From NCBI RefSeq assembly GCF_009467805.1, contig NZ_WIAY01000007.1, positions 154,845 to 218,844 of the forward strand: a stretch of 64,000 bases of DNA, given 5' to 3'. Shown here piece after piece: positions 11,201-19,700 of this stretch. The notes below the pieces were generated by a model, which was not told the origin of the DNA, ran no database searches, and saw nothing but the letters and a program-made list of their open reading frames with translations. How positions within the stretch are numbered: position 1 is the first letter of the stretch; each line of letters begins with the position of its first letter. Source of the DNA: Stenotrophomonas nematodicola. GTDB taxonomy: Bacteria; Pseudomonadota; Gammaproteobacteria; Xanthomonadales; Xanthomonadaceae. The position numbers and the translations under genes are program-made.

Positions 11201-14200
11201 CCGCGGTCTTCCAGCTGTTGATGTGGCGCTACAGCGGCAACGAGGACGTACCGCTGGGGACCGCGGTGGACACGCGTGACCAGGCGCGGCACGGGGATAC
11301 GGTCGGTCTGTTCGTCAACACCCTCGTGCTGCGCAGCCCCATCCAGCCAGCGGACAGCTTCCAGGCGCATCTGCGCAGGTTTGCCGGCGATGGCGTGACC
11401 GCGTTGCAGGATGCCGCCGTCCCCTTCGACCATGTCGTGGATGCGCTGGCACCCTCCCGCTCGCTGAGCCACGGCCCGCTGGTGCAGGCGATGGTGACGC
11501 TGCAGCCGGACGTGGTCGACCCCTGCGCGTGGCCCGACGGCGTGCAGGCCGCGTGGCTGCCACTGCACACGGCAACGGCCAAGTTCGACATCAACCTGCT
11601 GATCACCTTCACGCGCCACGGCATGCGCCTGGAGCTGGAGTACCGGCGCGACCTGTTCACATCCGCGTCGGCAGAGGCGATGCTCGCGCATTACGCCGGT
11701 CTGCTGGCGTCGGCGCTGGAGCATCCCCTGCAGGCAGTGGCTGCGCTGCCGCTCGGGGCGGCAGTGGCGCCGACGGCGGCTGCGGCCGCACCGGCCACGG
11801 TGCCGGGTGTGCCAGGCGATCTGCCTGCGCGCTACAGCGCAACGGCGAAGCGCTTCCCGACGGCCATTGCGGTCAACTGCGCGGACCAGGCACTGACCCA
11901 TGCGCAGTTGGATGCGCTCAGCGGGCAATGGGCGGCCGCATTGCGCGAGGCCGGCATCGGGCGCGGGAGCCGCGTCGGGCTGTGCATGGAGCGGGGCTGC
12001 GACCTCATCGTGGCCATGCTCGCCATCCTCAAGGCCGGTGCCGCCTATGTCCCGCTGGATCCGCGCTACCCGGCCGAGCGGCTGCTGTACATGGCACGCG
12101 ACGCCGACGTGGCCGGCATCCTCGGGCATCACGCGCATGCAGGGCTGTTCGCCGATGCGTCGCTGCGCTACCTGCCGGTGGAAGCGTTGCAGACCACCGA
12201 TGCGCCACCGCTGGCGGCCGTGGCCATCGATCCGCAGGAGGCGGCGTATGTGATCTACACGTCCGGTTCCACCGGCCGTCCGAAGGGCGTGGTGGTGACC
12301 CATGCCAACGTGCTGCGGCTGTTCGAGGCCACGGCGGCGACCTTCACGTTCGGCCCGCAGGATGTCTGGGCGTTGTTCCACTCCTACGCCTTCGATTTCT
12401 CGGTCTGGGAAATCTGGGGCGCCCTGCTGCATGGAGGAAGGCTGGCCGTGGTGCCGTATGCGGTCGCGCGCTCGGCCGACGAGGTTGGCCCGTTCGTCCG
12501 CGCGCAGGGCGTGACCGTACTGAACCAGACGCCGTCGGCCTTCCAGCAGCTGCTGCAGGCCGATCTCGCCGGCCCCCCACGGCCCTGGCCCGCGCTGCGC
12601 TACATCGTGTTTGGTGGAGAAGCGCTCAACCTGGCGGCACTTGCGCCGTGGTTCGAGCGGTATCCGCAGGGGCCGGTGATGGTGAACATGTACGGCATCA
12701 CCGAGACCACGGTGCATGTCACGGCGCGGATCATCCAACACGTTGACGTGGACGCGCCCGGCAGCCTGATCGGCGAAGCCTTGACCGATCTGTCCATGTA
12801 CATCCTGGACGACAACGGCGTTCCGCAGCCTGCAGGCGTGCCGGGCGAACTGCATGTGTCCGGCCCTGGGCTGGCACGTGGCTACCTGGGACGCGCCGAG
12901 CTGACGGCCGAACGCTTCCTGCCTGATCCGTTCTCGCCGATCCCCGGCGCACGCATGTACCGCAGTGGCGACCTGGCGGTCCGCCGGGCGCACGATGGCC
13001 AGGTGCACTACATCGGGCGGCGCGACCAGCAGGTCAAGGTGCGCGGCTTCCGCATCGAACTGGGGGAAGTGGAGGCGGCCTGCGCGAGCCTGCCCGGTAT
13101 CGGCCAGGTGGTGGCGCGGGCAACCGGCGATGGCCAGCTCGCCGCGCATGTGGTGCTGGCCGATGGCGGCAGCCTGGACGCCGCCGGCTGGATGCGCCAC
13201 CTGCGTGGCCGCCTGCCGGAATTCATGGTGCCGGGGATGTGGGTGCCGATGCCGGCGATCCCGCTCACCCGCAACGGCAAGGTCGATGAGGCGGCACTGG
13301 CGGCGGCACGCGTGGCGGGCGGCGCTGCCCACACCGCGGCGCCGGTCGGCGGCGCCGACGAGACCGAGCGGCTGGTGCTGCAGTGCTGGTCGCAGCTGGT
13401 GGGCTCGGCGTCCATCGGTCGGGATGACGATTTCTTCAGCGTGGGGGGAAATTCCCTGCTGGCCGCCCGCGCCAGCGCGCGGTTGCAGGCCGTGTTCGCC
13501 GTGGGCCTGACCGTTCGCGATCTGTTCGATCACCCGACGGCAGCGGGCCTTGCCGCCTGCATCCGGTCGCGCACTGCCGGGCGCGGGCAGCCATTGCCGG
13601 TGCTTGGGCCATGCGCCGGTTCCGGCCCGGTGGTGGCCACCACCGGGCAACAGCGGTTGTGGTTCCTGGAGCGCCTGGGCGGCGACCCGACGCTGTACAC
13701 CATGCCGGGGGTGTTCCACATCGACGGTGCGCTCGACACCGCGCGCCTGTCGGTGGCGCTGGATGCGCTGGTGGCGCGCCACCAGGTGTTGAACGCGTCC
13801 TTCGTTGCCATCGACGGGGTGCTGCACCAGCAGGTCCAGCCCGCGCGGACCGGACTGCTGGAGGTGATCGATCTTCGCCACCTTGGCGACGCCGAACGGG
13901 CGACAGGGTTGGCGGCGCTGATCGATGCCAATGCCTCGCACGCGTTCGATCTCGCCGCAGGTGCGTTGTTGCGCTGCACGCTGGTCAGGCACGGCGACGC
14001 CGCCTGGACGATGCTGCTGAACATCCACCACATTGCCTTCGACGGCAGCTCGCTGGCGATCTTCTGCCACGAACTGCGGGCGTTGTACGCCGATGGCGTG
14101 GCCGCGCTGCCGGCGCCCACGCTGCAGTACGCCGACTACGCGGTGTGGCAGCACGACACCGCGCACCTGCTGGAGCCGCAGTTGGCGTACTGGCGCGAGG

Positions 14201-16779
14201 CGCTGGACGGCGCGCCTCCCTTGCTGGAACTGACCACGGCATCGCTTCGCCCCCCGGTGCAGTCGCACCGGGGGGGACTGCACCGCTTCGAGATGCCGGC
14301 CGCCCTGCATGCAAGGCTCGGACAGCGCTGCCAGGCACTGGGCATGACGCCGTTTGTGGTGCTGTCCAGCGCGTATGCGCTGCTGCTGTCGTACTTCTCG
14401 GCCAAGCAGGATCTGGTGATCGGCACGCCGGTGGACAACCGCCAATCGCTGGCGTCCCAGTCGCTGATCGGCTTCTTCGCCAACACGCTGGCGCTGCGCT
14501 TCCAACTGCAGCCCACCGCCACGGTGGCCGATCTGCTGGAGCAGACGCGGTCGCGTCTGATCCACGGGCTGTCCCACCAGGAGCTGCCGTTCGAACGGGT
14601 GATCGAACACCTGCAGCCCGATCGCGCGCTGAGCCACAGCCCGCTGTTCCAGCACATGTTCGTCATGGAACAGGGCGACGAAGCGACCTTGGTCCTGGAT
14701 GGCGTCCGGGTCACCGCAGCACCGCCCGGCGACCGGGCGGCCAAGTTCGATCTGACGCTGTCGATGCGCGCGTCGGGCGGAACATTGCAGGGCAGCCTGG
14801 AGTTCGCGCGCGACCTGTTCACCGCCACCACGGCGGCGCAGCTCGCGGACGCCTACGTGGCGGTCGTGGAGGCGCTGTTGGACGATCCGTCGCGGCGCCT
14901 GGACGCACTGGCGCCGCGCTGGCCACAGCCGTCGCTGCTGGACGGCTCGCGGGTTGACCGGTGTGCCCACGCGCTGCACGCACGCGTGCTGGATCAGGCG
15001 CTGCGCACGCCGGCCGCCGTCGCCATCGACGATGGGACACAGTGCCTGACTTATGCCGGGCTGGCCGCCGAGGTGGCGTCCGCCGCGCACGCCCTGCAAC
15101 GCCTGGGCATCGTGCAGGGCGAGCGCGTTGCGGTCTGCCTGCCGCGCACCGCCCGCCTGGTGACGACGCTGCTGGCGATCCAGTCGGTGGGCGCGGCCTA
15201 CGTGCCATTGGATCCGGACTACCCGCGCCAGCGGTTGCTGGACATCCTGGACGATGCGGCGCCCGCGCTGCTGATCGTGGACGCGCGCATCCGTGACAGC
15301 GTGCTCGGGCAGATCGGTGATGTGCGGGTCATCACGCTGGACGAGGTGTTGGCCGGACCGGTGCCGGCCGCCATGCCCGCGCTGCCGGCCGTGCCGGTCG
15401 GGGCGGTGGCCTATGTGATCTATACGTCCGGTTCGACCGGCCGGCCGAAGGGTGTGGCAATCCGCCATGTCAATGCGAATGTGATGCTCGACTGGGCGCT
15501 GACCGAGGTGGACGACGCGGATCTGCAGGGTGTGTTTGCCTGTACCTCGGTGTGCTTCGACCTCTCCGTGTACGAACTGTTCCTGCCGCTGGTGGCCGGT
15601 GGCACGGTGGTGCTGGGCGACAATGCGCTGGCTCTGCACCAGGCCGCCGCGCGGCGTCCGCTGACCCTGGTGAACACGGTGCCGTCGGCCATCGATGCGC
15701 TGACGCGCGAGCGTCCGCTGCCGGCCAGCGTGCGCGTGGTCAACCTTGCCGGCGAAGCGCTGCCGGCAAGGCTGGTGGAGCGACTGCACGACCAGTCGCC
15801 CGCGCTGCGTGTCTACAACCTGTATGGCCCGTCCGAAGACACCACGTACTCGACGTGGGCGTTGATGCCGCGCCGGACCGGCGTCAAGCCGGTGATTGGC
15901 GTTCCGATCGCCAACACCCGCGCGTATGTGCTCGACAGCGCCGGTGATCCGGTGCCGTGGGGCGTCCCCGGAGAACTGTATCTGGCGGGCGACGGTGTGG
16001 CGCAGGGGTATCTCGGTCGTCCCTGCGCGACGGCCGAGCGCTTCCTGCCGGACCCGTTTGCGATCGACGCGGGCGCCGTGATGTACCGCACCGGCGATCT
16101 GGTGCGCTGCGCGGAAGGCGGTGCGCTGGAGTTCATCGGACGCGCCGACCAGCAGGTCAAGCTGCGTGGATTCCGCATCGAACTGGGCGACGTCGAGCAC
16201 CACCTTGGCCGTCTGGACGGGGTTGGAGAGTGCGCGGTGCTGGTGGTGCCGAGCGCAGGGGAGGATGCCCTGGTCGCGTTTGTCTCGCCGGCCGAAGGGC
16301 AGGTGCTGCAGGCTGCCGGGCTGCGTGACGCGCTGGCCCGCGCGCTGCCCGCCCACATGCTGCCAACGCGCTATGTCCTGCTGCCGGCCCTGGCCAGGAC
16401 TGCGAACGGCAAGCTCGACCGCAGGGCGCTCGCGCTCGATGACGCGGCCTCCGCCCCCGTGGCGCAGGCGACCGCGGCCCTGCCGCCCGGCAACGAGGCC
16501 GAACGCGGCCTGCTGGCGCTGTGGCGGGAGATGCTGCCCGGCGAGGTCGCCGGCGTGGACAGCAACTTCTTCCTGGCGGGCGGCCATTCGCTGCTGATGC
16601 TGAAAATGCTGCCCCGTGTGGAAGCCATGTTCGGCGTGCCGGTATCGATGCGCGCGGTGTTTGAACACCCCGACGTGCGCGGTCTGGCCCGTCACCTGTC
16701 GGCGCAGCAGTGGCTCGCCAACGCAGACCGATCACAGGGAGTGAGCAGCGATGAGCTTGTCGACGAGGGGAGCCTGTAA
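5218..16779 (+). CDS. NRPS1: FAAL-ACP-C-A(Ser)-T-C-A(Thr)-T-C-A(Ala)-T, lipo-initiation synthetase
   Basis: A 3853-residue loading synthetase. Residues about 20-600 form a fatty-acyl-AMP ligase (YTSGSTGAPKG about 184; LPLFHDMGLIG about 226), followed by an ACP with LGLDSL (Ser about 632). The acyl chain passes to C1 (about 695-1128), whose active motif is HHICVDL, with Leu replacing the usual Gly. Three C-A-T modules follow, with carrier serines near 1694, 2744 and 3788. Adenylation codes read by eye: DVWHVSLIDK (Ser), DFWNVGMVHK (Thr), DLYNNALTYK (most like Ala). C2 and C3 carry HHIAADG and HHIAFDG. No epimerase. The C-terminus is a short acidic tail (SSDELVDEGSL) suited to docking with the TubC-like N-terminus of NRPS2. 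The gene overlaps NRPS2 by one base. Confidence 0.95.
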   Translation: MQGANGRDFKPAKAEPTQRFASLVDLGRHRAAENGGQTAFVFLKDGHQPQASWTYAQLDERARAIAAWLQARGGRGERVILLYSSGLDFIAGFMGCLYAGALAVPVYTPQARDEHWQRLEQLSDDADAGFVLTTADMHRALHDRLAASPRLGTVPCCLTDTLDLDHAAAWVDPGARASDLAFLQYTSGSTGAPKGVMVSHGNLLHNQMLMQAAFDHDADSVFVSWLPLFHDMGLIGNVLHTLYLGARCYLMTPVAFLQQPARWLQAISDYRGTSSFAPDFAFALCAERVTDAQKATLDLSSWTFALNGAEPVRAATLERFNAAFASCGFDPQAHYPGYGLAEATLFVCGRGRGRGADMRRFDRQALEQGQARLDEGGGALVGCGRAWFDLAVEVVDPVTGRRCDEGQVGEIWVRGPSVAHGYWRRPDATAETFAARLPDVDADHLRTGDLGFVSDGGVFINGRLKELIIVRGRNLYPQDVEAAVQRSWKGFRSGGGAAFAIEQDGEERLVVVQEVDRSALRNLQVADAVALAREAVALACDARLHDLVLIGPAHLPKTSSGKIQRGRIRQHYLLDSINGRVDGTRRRPRASAAAGNVETPLQRLQAMVAPALAISADEVARDRPLLALGLDSLALVDLAGRVEAAFSTNGVLQRLFDGASLDELAASLEARPDASPASAPAPAPALSSAAVGDRHPMSANQAALWYLYRLQPESAAYNVALPIACTHPLDRERLGSAVAALLARHPVLGCRYEDGPAGPEQIVQAPDAAALQPMRAAHGVTAAERPALLQRLAARPFRLDVEPPFRVEHLREADGDVLMLVAHHICVDLASMLRLIDELAALYAGEALPPSAATGFFQYVEDEARHLRHGTDVERAYWRDTLPARPPVLDLPRRGPRPRVQDVAGDSVHFHLSAAEGAAVDALAAQWACTPFSLFAAAFAWVLHRYARQPEVLIGVPTLGRSTPSARTSVGYFVNTVVLHSALSGDAAELDFVTFHRALWARLRGAIAHARLPFAQVVEALSLERDASVPPLVQVLLNLHTASGTPGLAALIQGQQDDAIALHGWQVRPVRLSPGTSPLDLSLSLVELGDGRYEGRIDFATALFEPSVAASLADSFARVLREGVAQPTAPLRQIPLAPRDAHPGWGEDRDWGAFLSVDAQFRRQAAQTPDRIALHVDGGTMTYATLDAQSDAVAAALLAQGVGSDDVVAVSMRRSADLLVALLGTMKAGAAYLPLDPALPAARIQAILDTARPMAGIHDEGADALFPGSRSVADLRADGTHRRTAPRVHAPAQAAYVIYTSGSTGQPKGVVNTHAALANRLQWMQRRFALQPDERALLKTPYTFDVSVWELFWPLMVGAGLVIARHDGHRDADYLHALMRYQRVSVVHFVPSMLAAFVDAHGLGALPSLRQIVCSGEELGIDVLARCRQCFPTTRVANLYGPTEAAIDVSCWDCDAQDAGTRVPIGHPIDNVQMVVLDDDLQPVPQGVAGELYLGGEGLARGYAAAPALTAERFVPSPVPRAPGERLYRTGDLARQRQDGAIEYLGRLDFQVKLRGQRLELGEIDALAGTCDAVAGALTVLARHANGEPYLLCHAVRAGAFDDAERLELLTAHLRARLPSYAVPERFTLLDAWPLNSSGKIDRAALPTSANVAPVAAVEAAPLTPVGAQVLAAVRELLAVPEASAADNFFSLGGHSLLATRLCSRLRETAGVHLQVADVLLHPVIGDLARRADQRQAGGDVDAPPAPSAPEVLSPAQQRLWFVDQLHGPSAAYTMPLSIRLAGVRAPDTVRGHVAHVLALHPELHACYVAGTDGPQRLVGAHPHPPVALTDLSGHIGQAREDVLASHLQALAGTVFDLAAGPICRADVAWLGDGECVLTVLAHHIAADGGSLAVLLRQIAARWSGADALRAGDHTGYCQAQQAAREADAWQAGLQRIAQRLQGMPPLLELPTDLPRPPVAGIRGGVVSRTLSLPERHRVESLAAATACSPFMLLAAVFQLLMWRYSGNEDVPLGTAVDTRDQARHGDTVGLFVNTLVLRSPIQPADSFQAHLRRFAGDGVTALQDAAVPFDHVVDALAPSRSLSHGPLVQAMVTLQPDVVDPCAWPDGVQAAWLPLHTATAKFDINLLITFTRHGMRLELEYRRDLFTSASAEAMLAHYAGLLASALEHPLQAVAALPLGAAVAPTAAAAAPATVPGVPGDLPARYSATAKRFPTAIAVNCADQALTHAQLDALSGQWAAALREAGIGRGSRVGLCMERGCDLIVAMLAILKAGAAYVPLDPRYPAERLLYMARDADVAGILGHHAHAGLFADASLRYLPVEALQTTDAPPLAAVAIDPQEAAYVIYTSGSTGRPKGVVVTHANVLRLFEATAATFTFGPQDVWALFHSYAFDFSVWEIWGALLHGGRLAVVPYAVARSADEVGPFVRAQGVTVLNQTPSAFQQLLQADLAGPPRPWPALRYIVFGGEALNLAALAPWFERYPQGPVMVNMYGITETTVHVTARIIQHVDVDAPGSLIGEALTDLSMYILDDNGVPQPAGVPGELHVSGPGLARGYLGRAELTAERFLPDPFSPIPGARMYRSGDLAVRRAHDGQVHYIGRRDQQVKVRGFRIELGEVEAACASLPGIGQVVARATGDGQLAAHVVLADGGSLDAAGWMRHLRGRLPEFMVPGMWVPMPAIPLTRNGKVDEAALAAARVAGGAAHTAAPVGGADETERLVLQCWSQLVGSASIGRDDDFFSVGGNSLLAARASARLQAVFAVGLTVRDLFDHPTAAGLAACIRSRTAGRGQPLPVLGPCAGSGPVVATTGQQRLWFLERLGGDPTLYTMPGVFHIDGALDTARLSVALDALVARHQVLNASFVAIDGVLHQQVQPARTGLLEVIDLRHLGDAERATGLAALIDANASHAFDLAAGALLRCTLVRHGDAAWTMLLNIHHIAFDGSSLAIFCHELRALYADGVAALPAPTLQYADYAVWQHDTAHLLEPQLAYWREALDGAPPLLELTTASLRPPVQSHRGGLHRFEMPAALHARLGQRCQALGMTPFVVLSSAYALLLSYFSAKQDLVIGTPVDNRQSLASQSLIGFFANTLALRFQLQPTATVADLLEQTRSRLIHGLSHQELPFERVIEHLQPDRALSHSPLFQHMFVMEQGDEATLVLDGVRVTAAPPGDRAAKFDLTLSMRASGGTLQGSLEFARDLFTATTAAQLADAYVAVVEALLDDPSRRLDALAPRWPQPSLLDGSRVDRCAHALHARVLDQALRTPAAVAIDDGTQCLTYAGLAAEVASAAHALQRLGIVQGERVAVCLPRTARLVTTLLAIQSVGAAYVPLDPDYPRQRLLDILDDAAPALLIVDARIRDSVLGQIGDVRVITLDEVLAGPVPAAMPALPAVPVGAVAYVIYTSGSTGRPKGVAIRHVNANVMLDWALTEVDDADLQGVFACTSVCFDLSVYELFLPLVAGGTVVLGDNALALHQAAARRPLTLVNTVPSAIDALTRERPLPASVRVVNLAGEALPARLVERLHDQSPALRVYNLYGPSEDTTYSTWALMPRRTGVKPVIGVPIANTRAYVLDSAGDPVPWGVPGELYLAGDGVAQGYLGRPCATAERFLPDPFAIDAGAVMYRTGDLVRCAEGGALEFIGRADQQVKLRGFRIELGDVEHHLGRLDGVGECAVLVVPSAGEDALVAFVSPAEGQVLQAAGLRDALARALPAHMLPTRYVLLPALARTANGKLDRRALALDDAASAPVAQATAALPPGNEAERGLLALWREMLPGEVAGVDSNFFLAGGHSLLMLKMLPRVEAMFGVPVSMRAVFEHPDVRGLARHLSAQQWLANADRSQGVSSDELVDEGSL

Positions 16780-19700
16780 TGTCCATTGATGCACTGCTGC
16801 TGGAGCTGCGGGAACGCGGGATACAGGTCTGGACGGAGAACGGGGCGCTTCGCTATCGGGCACCGGAAGGCCGCTTCGACGCGGAGCTGAAGGAGCGCGT
16901 GGTGGCTGCCAAGGCCGCGATCATCCGCGCCCTGGAGGCCTACCAGTCCAGCACCGATGCCGGTGGGGCGCTGCTGCGGGTGCAGCGGGGCGACCTGTTG
17001 CCGCTGTCGCACGCGCAGGAACGCCTGCTGTTCATGCGCACACTGGGCGGCAACGAAGCGGCATACAACATTCCGGTCGCATTCCGCGTGCGCGGGCCGC
17101 TGGATGTCGATCGGCTGCAGCAGGCGGTCGACGCGCTGGTGCGGCGGCACGAGGTGCTGCAGACCCGTTACCCCGACGGGGCCGACATCGCCGGCGCTTC
17201 CTGGGTCGACATGCCCATCCCGATCGAACAGCGCGCCGTCTCCGCGCAGGGGCCGGACCTGGACGCGCTGCTGGTGCTGGAGGCTGGCCGTGGCTTCGAT
17301 CTCGCCGGGGCGCCGCCGCTGCGGGTGACGCTGATACGACTGGATGACGGCGAGCACGTGCTGCTGATCGTGCTGCATCACATTGCGGCCGATGGCTGGT
17401 CGCTGGATGTTCTCAAGCGCGATCTCGGCGCGCTGTACGCGGGTGCGACGCTGCCGACGCTGCCGGTGCAGTATGCCGACCATGCCGCATGGCAGCGCAG
17501 CTGGCTGCAGTCCAGTGGCCCGCGGATCCAGGCGCAGCAGGCGTATTGGCGGCAGCAGCTTGCCGGTGCCCCGGTGCTGTCCACCTTCCCGGGCGACCGC
17601 CCGCGGCCGGTCACGCAGCGTTACCACGGTGCGGTGCTGCGCAGGGCGCTGCCGGGCGGGGCGCAGCAGGCACTGCAGTCGCTGGCGCACGATCACGGCG
17701 TCACGCCGTTCGTGGCCGGCCTGGCCGTGTTCAATCTGTTGATGTGGCGGCATACCGGAAGCACCGATCTGGTGGTCGGTACCCCGGTGGCGAACCGCGT
17801 GCGCGCCGAAGTGACGGATCTGGTCGGCTTCTTCAGCAACACGCTGGTGATGCGCACCCGCGTGCAGCCCGGTGAGCGCTTCCAGGACCTGCTGGGCAAG
17901 GTCCGTGAGACTGTACTGGCCGCGCAGGAAAACCAGGACATCCCGTTCGAGCAGGTGGTCGAGCTCCTGCAGCCACCGCGCAGCCTCAGCCACACGCCGC
18001 TGTTCCAGCTGATGTTCTCGATGATCGAGCGCGACACCGACGGCCTGCGGCTGACCGGCTGCGACGTCGAGGCGATTGCTGCCGATACCCATGTCGCCAA
18101 ATACGATCTCACCCTGACCCTCGAGCACGCTCCCGACGGCACGGAGATGGGCCTGGAGTACAACACCGATCTGTTCGATGCCGACACGGTTGATGCCCTG
18201 GCCAGCCAGTTCGCCGCGCTGCTCGAGCAGGCCGGCGCGGCGCCGGCGCGGCGGCTGCCGCAGTTCCGCCTGCCGGCCGACGCGGTCGACCCTGCAGGCC
18301 CCGGTATCGCTGCCGACGAGCGCTCGGTGGCCTGTCGTTTCCGTGACGTGGCGCAGCGCGATCCGGATGCCGTCGCACTGCGCTGCGGTGACGTGTCGCT
18401 GGATTTCGGCACGCTGGCATCGCAGGTGGCAGCGCTGTCGGCGCGGTTGCGGGCACGGGGCATCGGTCCTGAGCACCGGGTTGGCGTACTGCTGGAGCGC
18501 CGTCCGGAGATGGTCGTGGCGCTGCTGGCGGTGCTGGACGCCGGCGCGGCCTATGTTCCGATCGATCCGGACTACCCGGTGGCCCGGCAGGCGTTGATGA
18601 TCGAGGACGCGGGCCTGAGCCTGCTGATCAGCGCGCCGTCGCTGGGCGCGATCGCCGAGGTGGCCGGTGCCGGTGTGCCGGTCGAGATGCTCGGTGTCGG
18701 CGATCCGCTGCCGCCGCCTGCGATGGACGAGCCTGCGGCGGCGCCACCGCCGGAGGCCCTTGCGTACATGATCTACACGTCCGGCTCCACCGGTCGCCCC
18801 AAAGGCGTGATGGTGTCGCACGCCAACCTCTGCGGTTTCCTGCATGGCCTGGACCAGCGGCTGCAGCCGGCGCCCAACGAGCGCCAGGTGTGGCTGGCCG
18901 TCACCAGCGTCTCCTTCGACATCTCCGTCCTGGAGCTGCTGTGGACGTTGTCGCGTGGGCACCAGGTGGTACTGCAGCAGGAGCAGCCTGCTGCCACGGC
19001 TGCAGCGGCACTCCCGTTGGCCGGCACCGTACAGCGCCGGCCGGCAGCGCCGGTGGGGTTCAGCCTGTTCTACTTCGCCGCCGAACGCAGCGCGCCGGGC
19101 GCGGACCGCTATCGGCTGCTGATGGACGGCGCGCGTTTTGCCGATGAAAGCGGTTTCGAGGCGGTGTGGGTGCCTGAGCGCCACTTCCATGCCTTTGGCG
19201 GCCAGTACCCGAGTCCGGCGGTCGCCGCCGCTGCGCTCGCGGCGGTGACGCGCAACGTGTGCATCCGCGCCGGCAGCGTCGTGCTGCCCCTGCACCATCC
19301 GGTGCGGGTGGCCGAAGAGTGGTCGATGATCGACCATCTGTCCAAGGGCCGTGCCGGCATCGCCTTTGCCTCGGGCTGGCACTTCAACGATTTCGTTTTC
19401 AACCCGGACAACTATGCCGAGCGCCACCAGGTGCTGCGCGACGGGGTGGACACGGTGCGTGCGCTGTGGCGTGGCGAATCGCGGCCGTTCCGCGCCGGCA
19501 ACGGCAGCGAGGTGGAGATCCGCACCCGTCCCGAGCCGATCCAGCCCGAACTCCCGGTGTGGATCACGGCGGCCGGCAGCCCCGAGACGTTCGAGTATGC
19601 CGGGCGGATCGGTGCGAACGTACTCACCCACCTGCTGGGGCAGAGCTTGGAGGAGCTTGCGGGCAAGATCGCGCTGTACCGGCGTACCCGCGCCGAGCAT

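Noticed and set aside
8434..16695. Very long open frame on the minus strand opposite NRPS1, and others opposite NRPS3 (29264-36667), NRPS6 and PKS/NRPS junctions
   Set aside because: Long antisense frames without stops are expected in GC-rich coding DNA. Their translations are low-complexity runs of Arg, Gln, His, Gly and Val with no domain motifs, whereas the plus strand encodes clear NRPS domains.
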